Position numbers and translations under genes: made by a program. Below are positions 34,019 to 42,488 of a stretch of DNA of 64,000 bases, in pieces. The stretch is from DAHUZL01 sp035533215 (GTDB taxonomy: Bacteria; Chloroflexota; Dormibacteria; Aeolococcales; Bog-877): the NCBI GenBank assembly GCA_035533215.1, contig DATLUG010000001.1, forward strand, positions 1 to 64,000. The letters run 5' to 3'. The notes under the pieces are model-generated. The model saw only the letters and a list, made by a program, of their open reading frames with translations, ran no database searches and had not been told where the DNA came from. Within the stretch, counting starts at the first letter, position 1. Every line of letters starts with the position of its first letter.

Positions 34019-34987
34019 TCAGCCCTGGGGCACCCCGATCCCGAGCAGCGGGTCGCCCGCCTTCACCGCCAACGAGGTGACCAGGAAGACGACGTCTCCC
34101 GCTGCCGGGGCCCGCAGCTCGCGCACGGTGTCGCCGAAGATGTCGCGCAGCTCGCCCACCGGCTGGCCCTCCCGGACCCGGTCACCGACCGCGACCACGG
34201 GATGGTAGGTGGCCGAGATGTCGGTGCGCATCCAATCCATCCGGTCCATGGCGACGGGGTCGGGCGGGGGCGGCCCGAGCGGGTCCACCATGCCGAGGTG
34301 CGCCATCACGTTCTGGAGCCCGCGCAGGTGGCGCGCCACCGAGGGCCCATCGCAGATCCCCTGCTGACCGACCTCGGCGATGATCGCGGGGACGCCGCGC
34401 AGCGCGGCTGACGCATAGGCGGCTCCGGGCACGGAGTCGGGGTCGACCCCGAGCGCACGCTCGAATCCGTAGGCGCGCGACATCGCCGCCGACCGCTCCG
34501 CCACCTGGGGGTCGCCCGCCCTGGTCCAGAGGGTGAAGGGCGCCAGCGCCTCGATCAGGTCGCCGCAGTGGGCGTCGACGTAGGCGTCGGCACCGTCGAT
34601 GAGCTCCGCCAGCAGGAAGGCCGCCACCCGCTCTGCCGGGCTGCCCTCGGGATCGCCGGGGAATGATCGGTTGAGGTTGCGGCCATCGCGAGGGTTCACA
34701 TAGATGGACCGCTCGTAGAAGCCGGGGGTGTTGACCAACAGCACGGCGAGCAGGGTGCCGCGCAGGCTGGCCGGGTCGACCCAGCGCGTCAGCTGGGTGA
34801 CCGCCTCGATCGGGACGTACTCGGCCGCGTGCATCCCGCTGGTGACGGCCAGCGTCGGCCCCGGCAGCCGGCCCCGCACCGCCACCGCGGGGACGGTCCA
34901 CGCCGGGTCCGTCCCGGGGACCGTCAGCCACCCGCGCCGTCGCTCCCCCGGCTCCGCCTCGAGGTCCGACACGCGCACCTTTGCCAT
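34019..34987 (-). CDS. Succinylglutamate desuccinylase/aspartoacylase family hydrolase
   Basis: Zinc-dependent deacylase of the M14-related AstE/ASPA group, 322 residues. Zinc ligands are visible as HxxE in GMHAAEY (His53, Glu56) and His140 in DAHCGD. NPRDGRNLNRSFPGD contains the substrate-carboxylate-binding Arg residues. The C-terminal part is a barrel-sandwich domain (VAVGDRVREGQPVGELRDIFGD) resembling biotinyl-type folds, as in many bacterial members. The second ATG (34987) is preferred because AGGAGG sits seven bases upstream of it. It ends an operon of amide- and peptide-cleaving enzymes; the acyl-amino-acid substrate is unknown. Confidence 0.9.
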   Translation of the reverse strand: MAKVRVSDLEAEPGERRRGWLTVPGTDPAWTVPAVAVRGRLPGPTLAVTSGMHAAEYVPIEAVTQLTRWVDPASLRGTLLAVLLVNTPGFYERSIYVNPRDGRNLNRSFPGDPEGSPAERVAAFLLAELIDGADAYVDAHCGDLIEALAPFTLWTRAGDPQVAERSAAMSRAYGFERALGVDPDSVPGAAYASAALRGVPAIIAEVGQQGICDGPSVARHLRGLQNVMAHLGMVDPLGPPPPDPVAMDRMDWMRTDISATYHPVVAVGDRVREGQPVGELRDIFGDTVRELRAPAAGDVVFLVTSLAVKAGDPLLGIGVPQG

Positions 34988-35013
34988 CGCCATCCTCCTG
35001 CGCGCCAGCGCGC

Positions 35014-35838
35014 TCAGCCCAGCATGATGTTGCCGCCGTCGACCCCGAGGGTCTGCCCCGTCACGTAGGCGGCGTCGTCGGAGAGGAGGAACCGCACGGC
35101 GAGGGCGATCTCCTCCGCCCGCCCCAGCCGCCGCAGCGCGATCGACTCCAGCAGGCGGGCCTGGCCGGTGGCGCCCATCGCCGCCCACTGCCGCTCGGTG
35201 GTGGGGTTGGAGCGCACGAACCCGGGGGCCACGCAGTTGACGCGGATCCCGGCCGGGCCCAGCTCCTTGGCCAGCTGGCGGGTGAGCCCGATCACCCCCG
35301 CTTTGGCCGCCGCGTAGGCCTGGATTCCGGTGAGGCTGAAGGTGCGGCCGGCACCCGAGGAGATGTTGACGATCGCCCCGCTGCCGCGCCGGCGCATCTG
35401 GGGAACCACCGAGCGGACGCAGTTGAACGTGCCGTCGAGGTTGATCGCGATCAGCTGCCGCCAGGCATCCGGGTCCACCTCGTCGACCGGGCGCATGGTC
35501 TGTCCCCCGACCCCGCCGGCGTTGTTGACCAGGATCCCGATCGGGCCGGATGCGCTGGCGATGCCGGCGGCGGCGGCGGCGACGGCGGCGGGGTCGGTGA
35601 CGTCGACGGCCAGGGCGGTGATCGGCCGCCCGGTGGCGCGGGCCACCGCGGCCTCGGTGTCCCCCAATCCCTCGGCCTCGATGTCGCAGGCCACCACCGC
35701 CGCTCCGGCCGCGGCCAGGGTGACGCAGATGGCACGCCCGAGGCCGTGGGCCGCGCCGGTCACCATGGCGACGGTCTCGGCGAGCCCCGACCGACCCCCG
35801 TCCGGCTCCGGCCCGGTGACGCTCCCGTTCCCGTCCAT
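35014..35838 (-). CDS. Short-chain dehydrogenase/reductase (SDR)
   Basis: Classical SDR of 274 residues. The cofactor motif is TGAAHGLG, an acidic residue at the end of the second strand (CDIEAE) indicates NAD(H) preference, and NNAG, the catalytic Ser in NISSGAG, and YAAAK (YxxxK) are all present. PGFVRSNPTTERQW and VDGGNIML follow the 3-oxoacyl-reductase-like pattern. The ATG at 35838 is preceded by GGAGGGGG. It lies between the fused amidase and the aspartoacylase-like gene. Substrate not predictable. Confidence 0.93.
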   Translation of the reverse strand: MDGNGSVTGPEPDGGRSGLAETVAMVTGAAHGLGRAICVTLAAAGAAVVACDIEAEGLGDTEAAVARATGRPITALAVDVTDPAAVAAAAAGIASASGPIGILVNNAGGVGGQTMRPVDEVDPDAWRQLIAINLDGTFNCVRSVVPQMRRRGSGAIVNISSGAGRTFSLTGIQAYAAAKAGVIGLTRQLAKELGPAGIRVNCVAPGFVRSNPTTERQWAAMGATGQARLLESIALRRLGRAEEIALAVRFLLSDDAAYVTGQTLGVDGGNIMLG

Positions 35839-35866
35839 CACGCCCCCTCCCTCTCGGCCGGCTCGG

Positions 35867-37543
35867 TCACCCGCGTTGCGCCCATCCGGGGGGCGGACCG
35901 AGGGGACCCCCGAGGAGCGCCTCCACCGCCGCGGCCCACTCCAAGAGGCGGCGGTCCCTGCCCCAGGCGGCGGCCAGCTGGAGCCCGACCGGGAGCCCAT
36001 CATCCCCCAGCCCGCACGGCAGCGTCACCGCCGGCACGCCGGTGAGGTTGTGGGGGCCGCTCCGGCGCGCCTCGGCGGCCCCCTCGGGGCCCGCCAGCGC
36101 GGGATCGCTCCGGGGAGCGACCCAGGCCACCGTCGGGGTCACGATCAGGTCGTGGTCGCCGAGCAGTCGGCGGGTCTCCTGGACCAGTCGCTCGCGCACC
36201 AGCTGGGCGGCGACGTACGCCGTGCCCGGCGCCAGGGCTCCCAGCTCGAGCTGCAGCCGGGTGTCGGGAGCGTAGTCCTGGGGCCGGCTGCGCAGCCATG
36301 AGGCGTGGATGACGGCGGCCTCCGGGAGGATGATCTGAAGGAGCGCATCGTCGGCGTAGGCGAGGCTCGGCAGCTCGACCTCATCGAGGCGGACCCCGGC
36401 CGCGGCCAGCCGCCGGAGCGCATCCTCCCAGCGCGCGGCGACGCCGGCCTGCAGGTCGCCCGCATGACGGTCCAGGGGAACGGCCGCGCGGAGCCCGGCC
36501 AGGCGGGCGGCCGGTCCGGTGCCGGCCTCGCCCAGGGCCAGCTCCGCGGAGGGGTCCGCCACCGGCCCCGCCCCGTCGAGGACCGCGAGCAGGAGCGCCA
36601 CGTCGTCGACCCGGCGCCCGATGGGGCCGACGTGGTCCAGCGTCCACGAGAGGGGAAAGACCCCGTCGGTGCTGACCGCGCCGAGGGTCGGCTTGAGGCC
36701 CACCACCCCGCAGTACGCCGCGGGGATCCGGATCGAGCCGCCGGTGTCGGTCCCCAGTGCGGCGAAGGCGAGGCCGGCGCCCACCGCCGCCGCCGAGCCG
36801 CTGCTGGAGCCGCCGGCGGTGCGGGCGGGATCCCAGGGGTTGTTGCCCTGCCCGAAGTCCGGGTGGACGGCGCCGTACGCGAACTCGAGGAGATTGGTCT
36901 TGCCGATCAGGACCGCTCCGGAAGCCCGCAGCCGGTGGACCACCTCGGCGTCCGCCTCGGGCACCTCGTCTCGCCGGATCCGGGCCGCGCAGGTGGTGGG
37001 GATCCCGGCGGTGTCGATGTTGTCCTTGCAGGCGACCGCCACCCCGTCGAGGGGGCCGCGGCCCAGGCCGGCACGGATCCGCGCCTCCGAGGCGCGGGCC
37101 CCCGCCATCGCGCTGTCGGCCAGGACGGTGACGAAGGCGTTGAGCCGCGGTTGCGCAGCCGAGATGCGGCGGAGCAAGGCGCCGGTCACCGCCACCGGTG
37201 ACCGCTCGCCGGTGCGGTAGAGCCGGGCCAGCTCCCGGATGGAGAGGAACGCGTCGCCACCGTCGGTTCCACCCGGAGCGAGCCCGCCGGCGGCCGGGGT
37301 CGCGGTCGCCGGCGGCGCGGAAGGCACCTGGAGCGAACGGGCCGCGAGGGCGTCGTCCGCCGGCGGCGGCGCGGTCGCCGCGGCCGCGAGCGCGTCGGCG
37401 CCGTCCAGCAGGGCGGTGAGGTGGGGGGCCAGCACGGCGGCCCGAGCGGGGGTGCACCGGAGTTCGGCGCTGCGGGCGAGGCGCATGACGTCGTCGGCCC
37501 CGACCCGGGGGACGGTCCCGGGCCCCGCGTCCCCCCCGTCCAC
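35867..37543 (-). CDS. Amidase with fused N-terminal AtzG-like domain
   Basis: Amidase-signature hydrolase of 558 residues. Residues about 16-56 (DDVMRLARSAELRCTPARAA) are an AtzG/GatC-like helical segment, followed by a Pro/Ala linker and then the catalytic domain from about residue 98. Catalytic Lys173 is in ACKDN, the Ser cluster is in TAGGSSSGS, and nucleophile Ser270 is in GTDTGGSIRIPA. It is a close relative of the plus-strand amidase at 31422, including the shared RPQDYAPDT segment. GTG 37543, six bases after the dipeptidase stop, is the only start that keeps the first domain. Confidence 0.88.
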   Translation of the reverse strand: MDGGDAGPGTVPRVGADDVMRLARSAELRCTPARAAVLAPHLTALLDGADALAAAATAPPPADDALAARSLQVPSAPPATATPAAGGLAPGGTDGGDAFLSIRELARLYRTGERSPVAVTGALLRRISAAQPRLNAFVTVLADSAMAGARASEARIRAGLGRGPLDGVAVACKDNIDTAGIPTTCAARIRRDEVPEADAEVVHRLRASGAVLIGKTNLLEFAYGAVHPDFGQGNNPWDPARTAGGSSSGSAAAVGAGLAFAALGTDTGGSIRIPAAYCGVVGLKPTLGAVSTDGVFPLSWTLDHVGPIGRRVDDVALLLAVLDGAGPVADPSAELALGEAGTGPAARLAGLRAAVPLDRHAGDLQAGVAARWEDALRRLAAAGVRLDEVELPSLAYADDALLQIILPEAAVIHASWLRSRPQDYAPDTRLQLELGALAPGTAYVAAQLVRERLVQETRRLLGDHDLIVTPTVAWVAPRSDPALAGPEGAAEARRSGPHNLTGVPAVTLPCGLGDDGLPVGLQLAAAWGRDRRLLEWAAAVEALLGGPLGPPPGWAQRG

Positions 37544-37548
37544 GACGG

Positions 37549-38763
37549 TCAGCCCCGGCTCCCAGGCTCCCAGGCGGCCTCCAGCAACCGCACCACGTTG
37601 GCGCCGATCACCTGCGTGATGTCGTCGTCGCGGTACCCGTGGACGACCAGCCAGCGGACGATGTTGGGGAAGCTCTCGGCAGGGCTCTCCAGGCCGTCCA
37701 CCCACTCCACCCGCTCGAACGGCTCCGCCGGCTCCGGGCCCAGGGCGCCGAACCGCTCCGTCATGACCCGGTGCAGCCCGACGTGGTCCCCGAACAGCGT
37801 ATCGGGACCGAAGGTGACGTGCTCCAGGCCGACCAGTTCGCAGCAGTACTCGAAATGGGCCATGTAGCTGTCGATGGTGTGGCGGCGATGGTCGCGGGAG
37901 CAGGTGGTGTGGGGCGCCGCCTCGATGCCGATCACCCCGCCGCGCTCGGCCATGGCGCGGAGGACGTCGTCGGGCTTCATCCGGGCAGTTGGCCAGACGG
38001 TCCGGGCCCCGGCATGGGAGATCGAAACCGGCGCCGTGCTGGCCTCGATGGTGTCCAAGGTGGTGCGGTCGCCGGCGTGGGAGCAGTCGACCAGGATGCC
38101 GAGCTGGTTCATCCGGCGCACCGCCTGGCGCCCGAAGCGGGTGAGGCCGGCGTCGCTGGCCTCCGCCAGGCCGCTGCCGAGCAGGTTGGCCTCGCTGTAG
38201 GTGACTCCGACGGCACGCACCCCGAACCCGTAGAGGATGTCGAGGCGATCGAGCTCGTTCTCGATCGGCGCCGCGGACTCGACCGCGAGGATGACGCCCA
38301 GCTGACCCGCCGCGCGGGCGGCCTCCAGGTCCCGCAGCCGGTGGACGACGCGAAGGTAGTCCTGGTGGGCGATGTCGCAGAGGCGCATGCCGAGGTCGTA
38401 GAGGGTGTCGTCCCACTTCCAGCCCGCCAGCGAGGTGATCTGGCCCTCGCCGTCGGCGAGGTTGTCGAAGACGGCGTCGAGACCGGAGTGGCTGAGTCCC
38501 AGGAAGCCGGTGACGTCGCGTCCGTGGCGGCGGTACTCGAAGAGCTGGTCGGCGTCGGCTGGGATCACGGTGGGATGGTCGTGGAAGGAGATCACCGGTC
38601 CCCGCTCCAGCAGGGCCTGCACCCGCGCTTCCTGCTCGGGGGTGGTCGGCACCCGCTGCGAGGGCACCCGGTCCAGCTCGGCCGCCAGCTCGAAGACGCG
38701 AAAGTCCCGTCCCGGATCCAGGTACTGGTAGGAGCGGTAGCCGCGGTAGGCGGTGGCCTTCAC
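37549..38763 (-). CDS. Membrane dipeptidase (renal dipeptidase, M19 family)
   Basis: Zinc-dependent dipeptidase of 404 residues of the amidohydrolase superfamily, often acting on D- or modified dipeptides. Features are FHDHPTV (HxH-like), DTLYDLGMRLCDIAHQ, LAVESAAPIENELDRLDILYGFGVRAVGVTYSEANLLGSG (bridging-Glu region), LVDCSHAG, SISHAGAR, and the C-terminal GANVVRLLEAAW. It is somewhat longer at the N-terminus than renal-type enzymes. GTG 38763 overlaps the upstream hydrolase stop (GTGA). No signal peptide is visible, so it is probably cytoplasmic. Confidence 0.92.
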   Translation of the reverse strand: MKATAYRGYRSYQYLDPGRDFRVFELAAELDRVPSQRVPTTPEQEARVQALLERGPVISFHDHPTVIPADADQLFEYRRHGRDVTGFLGLSHSGLDAVFDNLADGEGQITSLAGWKWDDTLYDLGMRLCDIAHQDYLRVVHRLRDLEAARAAGQLGVILAVESAAPIENELDRLDILYGFGVRAVGVTYSEANLLGSGLAEASDAGLTRFGRQAVRRMNQLGILVDCSHAGDRTTLDTIEASTAPVSISHAGARTVWPTARMKPDDVLRAMAERGGVIGIEAAPHTTCSRDHRRHTIDSYMAHFEYCCELVGLEHVTFGPDTLFGDHVGLHRVMTERFGALGPEPAEPFERVEWVDGLESPAESFPNIVRWLVVHGYRDDDITQVIGANVVRLLEAAWEPGSRG

Positions 38764-39716
38764 CGCCCGTCCTCCGACTCCGCGGCCACGTCGACCACCA
38801 GCCGGGGCGCGGTGACGGGCGCGTCCATCGCCGCGGTCTGGTGGGCGTACGACCAGCCGGGGCGGGTGGTGGCGGCGCAGTGGCGGCCGGCCCGGTCCAC
38901 TGCGACCACGTGCATGAGGATCCCGCCGGGGCTGACCCCTCCGAGCAGGCGCAGCTCCCGGAGCGCCTCCCGGCAGGCCGCCTCCACGGCGAGGCCGCGG
39001 CGCAGACCCTCCACCACCTGGCGCGCCGTCCCGGCCCGGATGGAGAGCTCTCCCCACCCCGTGCATGCCGCCGCGCCGTAGCGGTCGTCGGCGTAGTTGC
39101 CGGCACCGATGACCGGTGAGTCGCCGAGACGGCCCGGATACTTCCAGGCGGCCCCGCTGGTGCTGACCGCGACGGCCAGACGACCGTCCCGGTCCTGGGC
39201 GATCACATTGACGGTGCCGGCGACGTGCTCGGGGTCTTTGGCCAGCCGCCCCACCCGGGTGAGCCACTCGGCTATCGGCGCACCGGGGTCGAGCGTTCCC
39301 TCCAGGCCCTGCCGCCAGGTGCGGCGCGCGTCCTCGGTGAGGAGGTCCTCCTTGGGCATGCCCATGCCCTCGGCCACCCGGGCGGCGCCGTCGCCGACCA
39401 CCAGCACGTGGGGGAGCGTCTCCATCACCCGGCGGGCGACGGTGATCGCGTGGCGGTAGCCGTGCAGCGCCCCGACCGCGCCTGCCCGGCGGGTGGACCC
39501 CTCCATGATCGAGGCGTCCAGCTCGACCTCGCCGAGTACGTTGGGGTAGCCGCCGTAGCCGACGGTGTGGTCGTCGGGGTTGTCCTCGACGACCACAACG
39601 CCCGCCTCGACCGCGTCCAGGGCGCTGCCACCGTCGCGCAGGATCGCCATCGCGGCCGGGATCCCGACCGCGCCGTTGGCACTGGCGACGACGATCATCG
39701 CCGCTTCCGAATCCAC
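38760..39716 (-). CDS. N4-(beta-N-acetylglucosaminyl)-L-asparaginase / isoaspartyl peptidase (Ntn hydrolase)
   Basis: Autoprocessing Ntn-hydrolase of 318 residues. The first half has ALDAVEAGVVVVEDNPDDHTVGYGGYPN and ASIMEGSTRRAGAVGAL, as in glycosylasparaginases. The predicted cleavage site and nucleophile is Thr168 in VAGTVNVIA, followed by a second-half VSTSGAAWKYPGRLGDSPVIGAGNYAD. The short sequence before the Thr (AG) differs from the usual H-D or G-G pair. It is the first gene of the peptide/amide operon; a TATACT hexamer lies about 40 bases upstream. A second ATG at 39698 is possible. Confidence 0.92.
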   Translation of the reverse strand: MDSEAAMIVVASANGAVGIPAAMAILRDGGSALDAVEAGVVVVEDNPDDHTVGYGGYPNVLGEVELDASIMEGSTRRAGAVGALHGYRHAITVARRVMETLPHVLVVGDGAARVAEGMGMPKEDLLTEDARRTWRQGLEGTLDPGAPIAEWLTRVGRLAKDPEHVAGTVNVIAQDRDGRLAVAVSTSGAAWKYPGRLGDSPVIGAGNYADDRYGAAACTGWGELSIRAGTARQVVEGLRRGLAVEAACREALRELRLLGGVSPGGILMHVVAVDRAGRHCAATTRPGWSYAHQTAAMDAPVTAPRLVVDVAAESEDGR

Positions 39717-39753
39717 CCGCCGGGCCGCCCCGCCTCCCCCTGCACGGCGCTTC

Positions 39754-39759
39754 AGTATA
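39754..39759 (-). promoter_or_regulatory. Putative -10 of the minus-strand amide/peptide operon
   Basis: TATACT on the minus strand, 37 bases upstream of the asparaginase-type gene's ATG (39716). It would drive the five-gene run down to 34019. Confidence 0.4.
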
Positions 39760-39816
39760 GGTGGAACGGTGGCGGCGCCGCCGGCCGGCTGCGCCCCTCC
39801 GGGGGGCGGACCGCGG

Positions 39817-40236
39817 TCAGTCGGCGGCCAGCGTCGACGGCACCGCGGCCACGAAGCGCCGACGTTCGTCGAGGTGGTCCAGCTACCGGAGGACGATGGC
39901 CTCGTCGACGTCGACGTAGCCGTGCACCAGCACGTTGCCGAACCCGACCGCCCGCACCAGGCTCTGGGCCGGGAGCGGCTCCAGCACCCCGTGCCGGCCC
40001 AGCAGCCGCATGGCGTCGGCGTTGCTGGCGGGTGGTCCCCATCCCTCGGCGGCGCAGCAGTGCTGGGCCACGTCGAGACAGCCCTCGATGGCGGTGATGC
40101 ACGCGTACGTCACCGCCCCCAGCCGGTCGGGGTCGGCCCCCAGCTCGGCGCGGTCCAGCTGCGCCCGCTGGTGCCGGAAGCCGATCTCCTCGCTCACGCG
40201 TTGGAGGAGGCGGCGGACGCGGCGCGCGTCAACCAC
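39817..40236 (-). pseudogene. HepT-like (DUF86) toxin with internal amber codon
   Basis: The frame from GTG 40236 encodes a HepT-type helical protein (RVSEEIGFRHQRAQLDRAE, AITAIEGCLDVAQH, LVRAVGFGNVLVHGY) but hits TAG at 39883-39885 just after VDVDEAIVLR. The same frame continues with the family-typical C-terminal helix (LDHLDERRRFVAAV) to a TGA at 39817. In addition, the RX4HXY motif of HepT reads G-N-V-L-V-H-G-Y, with Gly (GGC) in place of Arg (CGC). Both changes point to an inactivated toxin. It overlaps the antitoxin gene by eight bases. Confidence 0.75.
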
Positions 40237-40615
40237 CGCGCCGAGCCGTCAGGAAGACGCGGTCCAGGGCCGACTGGCGATCCTGCTCGTCGAGGAACAC
40301 GAGCCGGGTGCGGGCCTGCCAGGCCACCCGCGCCGGGGGGCCGTCGTCGAAGAGGAGCCGCCCGTGGAGGGCGATCCGGCCGGCCAGCTCCAGCGGGGCG
40401 GCATCGAGCACCAGGAGGTCGACCCCGTCGGGAAGGTGGACCTCGAAGGCGGCCGGCGGACCCCCACCCCACCAGCCGGCGACGTCGATGTCCCGGGGCG
40501 GACGAGCGGGGGCAGCGGGGCCGGCAGCGCTGCCGTGGACGAAGGCGAAGCGCGCGCCGGAGCGGCGCAGGCACGCCACCACCTGGGCCAGCTGGTCGGG
40601 CGAGGGAACCGGCAC
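40229..40615 (-). CDS. MntA-like nucleotidyltransferase antitoxin
   Basis: A 128-residue minimal nucleotidyltransferase. The MNT signature is present as VHGSAAG followed after a short gap by RDIDVAGW, and a third carboxylate is plausible in GVDLLVLD. In HepT/MntA systems this protein AMPylates and neutralises HepT. It starts at GTG 40615 and overlaps the HepT-like frame. Its motif is intact although its partner looks broken. Confidence 0.82.
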   Translation of the reverse strand: MPVPSPDQLAQVVACLRRSGARFAFVHGSAAGPAAPARPPRDIDVAGWWGGGPPAAFEVHLPDGVDLLVLDAAPLELAGRIALHGRLLFDDGPPARVAWQARTRLVFLDEQDRQSALDRVFLTARRGG

Positions 40616-40669
40616 GGCGCCAGTCTGACCGCCGGCGCGAAAGCCGCGCGGCCGGCCTGGCGGCTCTCG

Positions 40670-40675
40670 TACACT
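40670..40675 (+). promoter_or_regulatory. Putative -10 of the ketopantoate-reductase-like gene
   Basis: TACACT about 48 bases upstream of the ATG at 40723, divergent from the toxin-antitoxin remnant. Confidence 0.35.
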
Positions 40676-40722
40676 CCGGCCGAGCGAGGCCGGCCAGCGG
40701 GTGGCGCAGGGGAGACCGAGCG

Positions 40723-41745
40723 ATGCGGTTCACGGTGGTCGGGGCCGGAGCCATCGGCGGGACGGTGGGATCCCACCTGGTGCGCGCCGGCGACGCGGTG
40801 CGGTTGGTGGACGGGGACCGGGGCCACGTCGACGCCATGCGCGCGCGCGGGCTGACGCTGCGGGCCGCGGGTGGTGAGGTCACGGTGGCGGTGGACGCCG
40901 CCAGCCCGGATGAGGTGGCCGGGCGGCTCGGCACCGTCCTGCTCTGTGTCAAGGCGCAGGACACTCGGTCGGCGGCCGAATGGTGCGCCCCGCGAATGGG
41001 GCGGGGAGACTGCGTCGTCTCGCTGCAGAACGGGCTCTGCGAGCGGACCATCGCCGCCGTGGTCGGCGACGATCGCACGGTGGGCGCCTTCGTCAACTTC
41101 TCCGCCGACCTGGTGGAGCCCGGGGTGATCCAGTTCGGAGGGCCGGGCACCTTCGTGGTCGGCGAGCTGGACGGCCGCCGGTCACCTCGGGTGGAGGCGA
41201 TCGCGGAGCGCCTCCGCGCATTCCTGCCGGTCACGGTCACCGACAACGTCTTCGGCTACCTGTGGGCCAAGCTCGGGTACGCCAACATGCTCTTCGCGAC
41301 CGCGCTGGTCGACGCCACCATGGCCGATGTCATCGAGCGCCATCCCGACCTGATGGTGGAGCTGGCCTGCGAGGTGTACGACGTGGCGGCGGACCTCGGG
41401 GTGAGCCTCCAGCCCTTCGACGATGTCGAGCCGCAGCTCTACCATCCACGCCAGGGCCGCGACCCAGCGCGGCTGGAGGCGGCGATGGCGAGCCTGGTGG
41501 CCCGTCGCCGGCGGGACGGGAAGGCCAAGAGCGGGATCTGGCGGGACCTCGCTGTCCGCCACCGCCGCACCGAGGTCGACGACCAGCTCGGCGCGGTGAT
41601 CGAGATCGGCGCGGCGCGCGGGCTCCCCTGCTCGCTGACGCGCGCGCTGGTCGCCCGCATCCACGAGCTGGAGAGCGGCCGGCGGCCGATGGGCTGGGCC
41701 AACGTCCAGGAACTGGAGCGGCTGCGGGTCGCCGGCTCCGGCTGA
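40723..41745 (+). CDS. Ketopantoate reductase family oxidoreductase (PanE/ApbA-like)
   Basis: NADP-dependent reductase of 340 residues. The N-terminal Rossmann motif is TVVGAGAIGGTVG, followed by LCVKAQDT, SLQNGLCERT and the C-terminal helical domain with DNVFGYLWAKLGYANML (the conserved Lys in WxK) and DVEPQLYHP. It is about 40 residues longer than PanE proper and has an extra basic segment (VARRRRDGKAKSGIW), so it is likely a related 2-dehydropantoate-reductase-like enzyme of different specificity. GGGGAG precedes the ATG. Confidence 0.88.
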   Translation: MRFTVVGAGAIGGTVGSHLVRAGDAVRLVDGDRGHVDAMRARGLTLRAAGGEVTVAVDAASPDEVAGRLGTVLLCVKAQDTRSAAEWCAPRMGRGDCVVSLQNGLCERTIAAVVGDDRTVGAFVNFSADLVEPGVIQFGGPGTFVVGELDGRRSPRVEAIAERLRAFLPVTVTDNVFGYLWAKLGYANMLFATALVDATMADVIERHPDLMVELACEVYDVAADLGVSLQPFDDVEPQLYHPRQGRDPARLEAAMASLVARRRRDGKAKSGIWRDLAVRHRRTEVDDQLGAVIEIGAARGLPCSLTRALVARIHELESGRRPMGWANVQELERLRVAGSG

Positions 41746-41796
41746 GGCGGGCGCGGAGCCGCCACGGTCGGAGCCTGCCGCCGGCGCCCCACCGAC

Positions 41797-42414
41797 TCAG
41801 TCGCCCTCGTCGCCGTCCATCGATCCGTCCTCCTCCAGCTCGGCGATGATCGCGAGCAGGTCGACGTCGTGGGAGGACTGGGCCCGGGACGCCATCTCGC
41901 GGACGCGGTCGACGCGCTCCTCCTCCCAATGCAACAGGACGGCGATCTCCCCGGTGGTGGGGTCGCGCCCCTTCTCGCGCCGGAGGCGGAGCTGGGCGCC
42001 CACCAGCACCTCGCTGTCGGCCACCCACCGCGCCTCCTCCTGGCGCGCGTCGCGCTCATGCGCCTCGGCGTCGGCGAGCTCGCGGTCGACCGCGTCACGG
42101 AGCGCGCCGGCGAGTCCCGCCGCCGTGCCGCCGGCGGCGAGGTGGCGCTGGAGCCCCAGCACCAGGCCGGCACTGCCCTCCTGGAACAGGTCGGCGACCG
42201 GAACGTTCGAGGGGGCCAGGGCCAGGACCGCGTCGCGCACCAGCCAGAGGTGGTGCGCGACGAGCAGCTCGGTCGCCGCGGCGGCGCCGCCGACCGCATC
42301 CCGCAGCAGGGCCGCGGTCGCCGCGTCATCGAGCGGGGGATGGCTCGACGCGAGCCGGCGCAGGTCGTCCAGCGCGGCCCTCCGGCCGCCGCGATCCTGT
42401 GCGCCGTCCGTCAC
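41797..42414 (-). CDS. Sigma70-like protein with regions 2 and 3 but no region 4
   Basis: A 205-residue protein. The middle resembles sigma region 2 (ELLVAHHLWLVRDAVLALA, then VADLFQEGSAGLVLGLQRHLA), and the next part resembles region 3 (QLRLRREKGRDPTTGEIAVLLHWEEERV). The C-terminus is a short acidic tail (LLAIIAELEEDGSMDGDEGD) instead of the -35-binding region 4. It may be a truncated sigma factor, a modulator or a minimal extended-sigma protein. The start is GTG 42414 or 42417. TATACT ends six bases before 42414, suggesting a leaderless message. It is divergent from zwf. Confidence 0.65.
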   Translation of the reverse strand: MTDGAQDRGGRRAALDDLRRLASSHPPLDDAATAALLRDAVGGAAAATELLVAHHLWLVRDAVLALAPSNVPVADLFQEGSAGLVLGLQRHLAAGGTAAGLAGALRDAVDRELADAEAHERDARQEEARWVADSEVLVGAQLRLRREKGRDPTTGEIAVLLHWEEERVDRVREMASRAQSSHDVDLLAIIAELEEDGSMDGDEGD

Positions 42415-42420
42415 CACCGG

Positions 42421-42426
42421 AGTATA
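42421..42426 (-). promoter_or_regulatory. Putative -10 for leaderless transcript of the sigma-like gene
   Basis: TATACT on the minus strand, six bases from the GTG at 42414, with no room for a Shine-Dalgarno. Confidence 0.45.
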
Positions 42427-42488
42427 GGCGCGGCGGCAGCGGGCCAAGCGTGGCGTGGCGGCCGCGGTCGTGCGACACTCGCCGGGCC

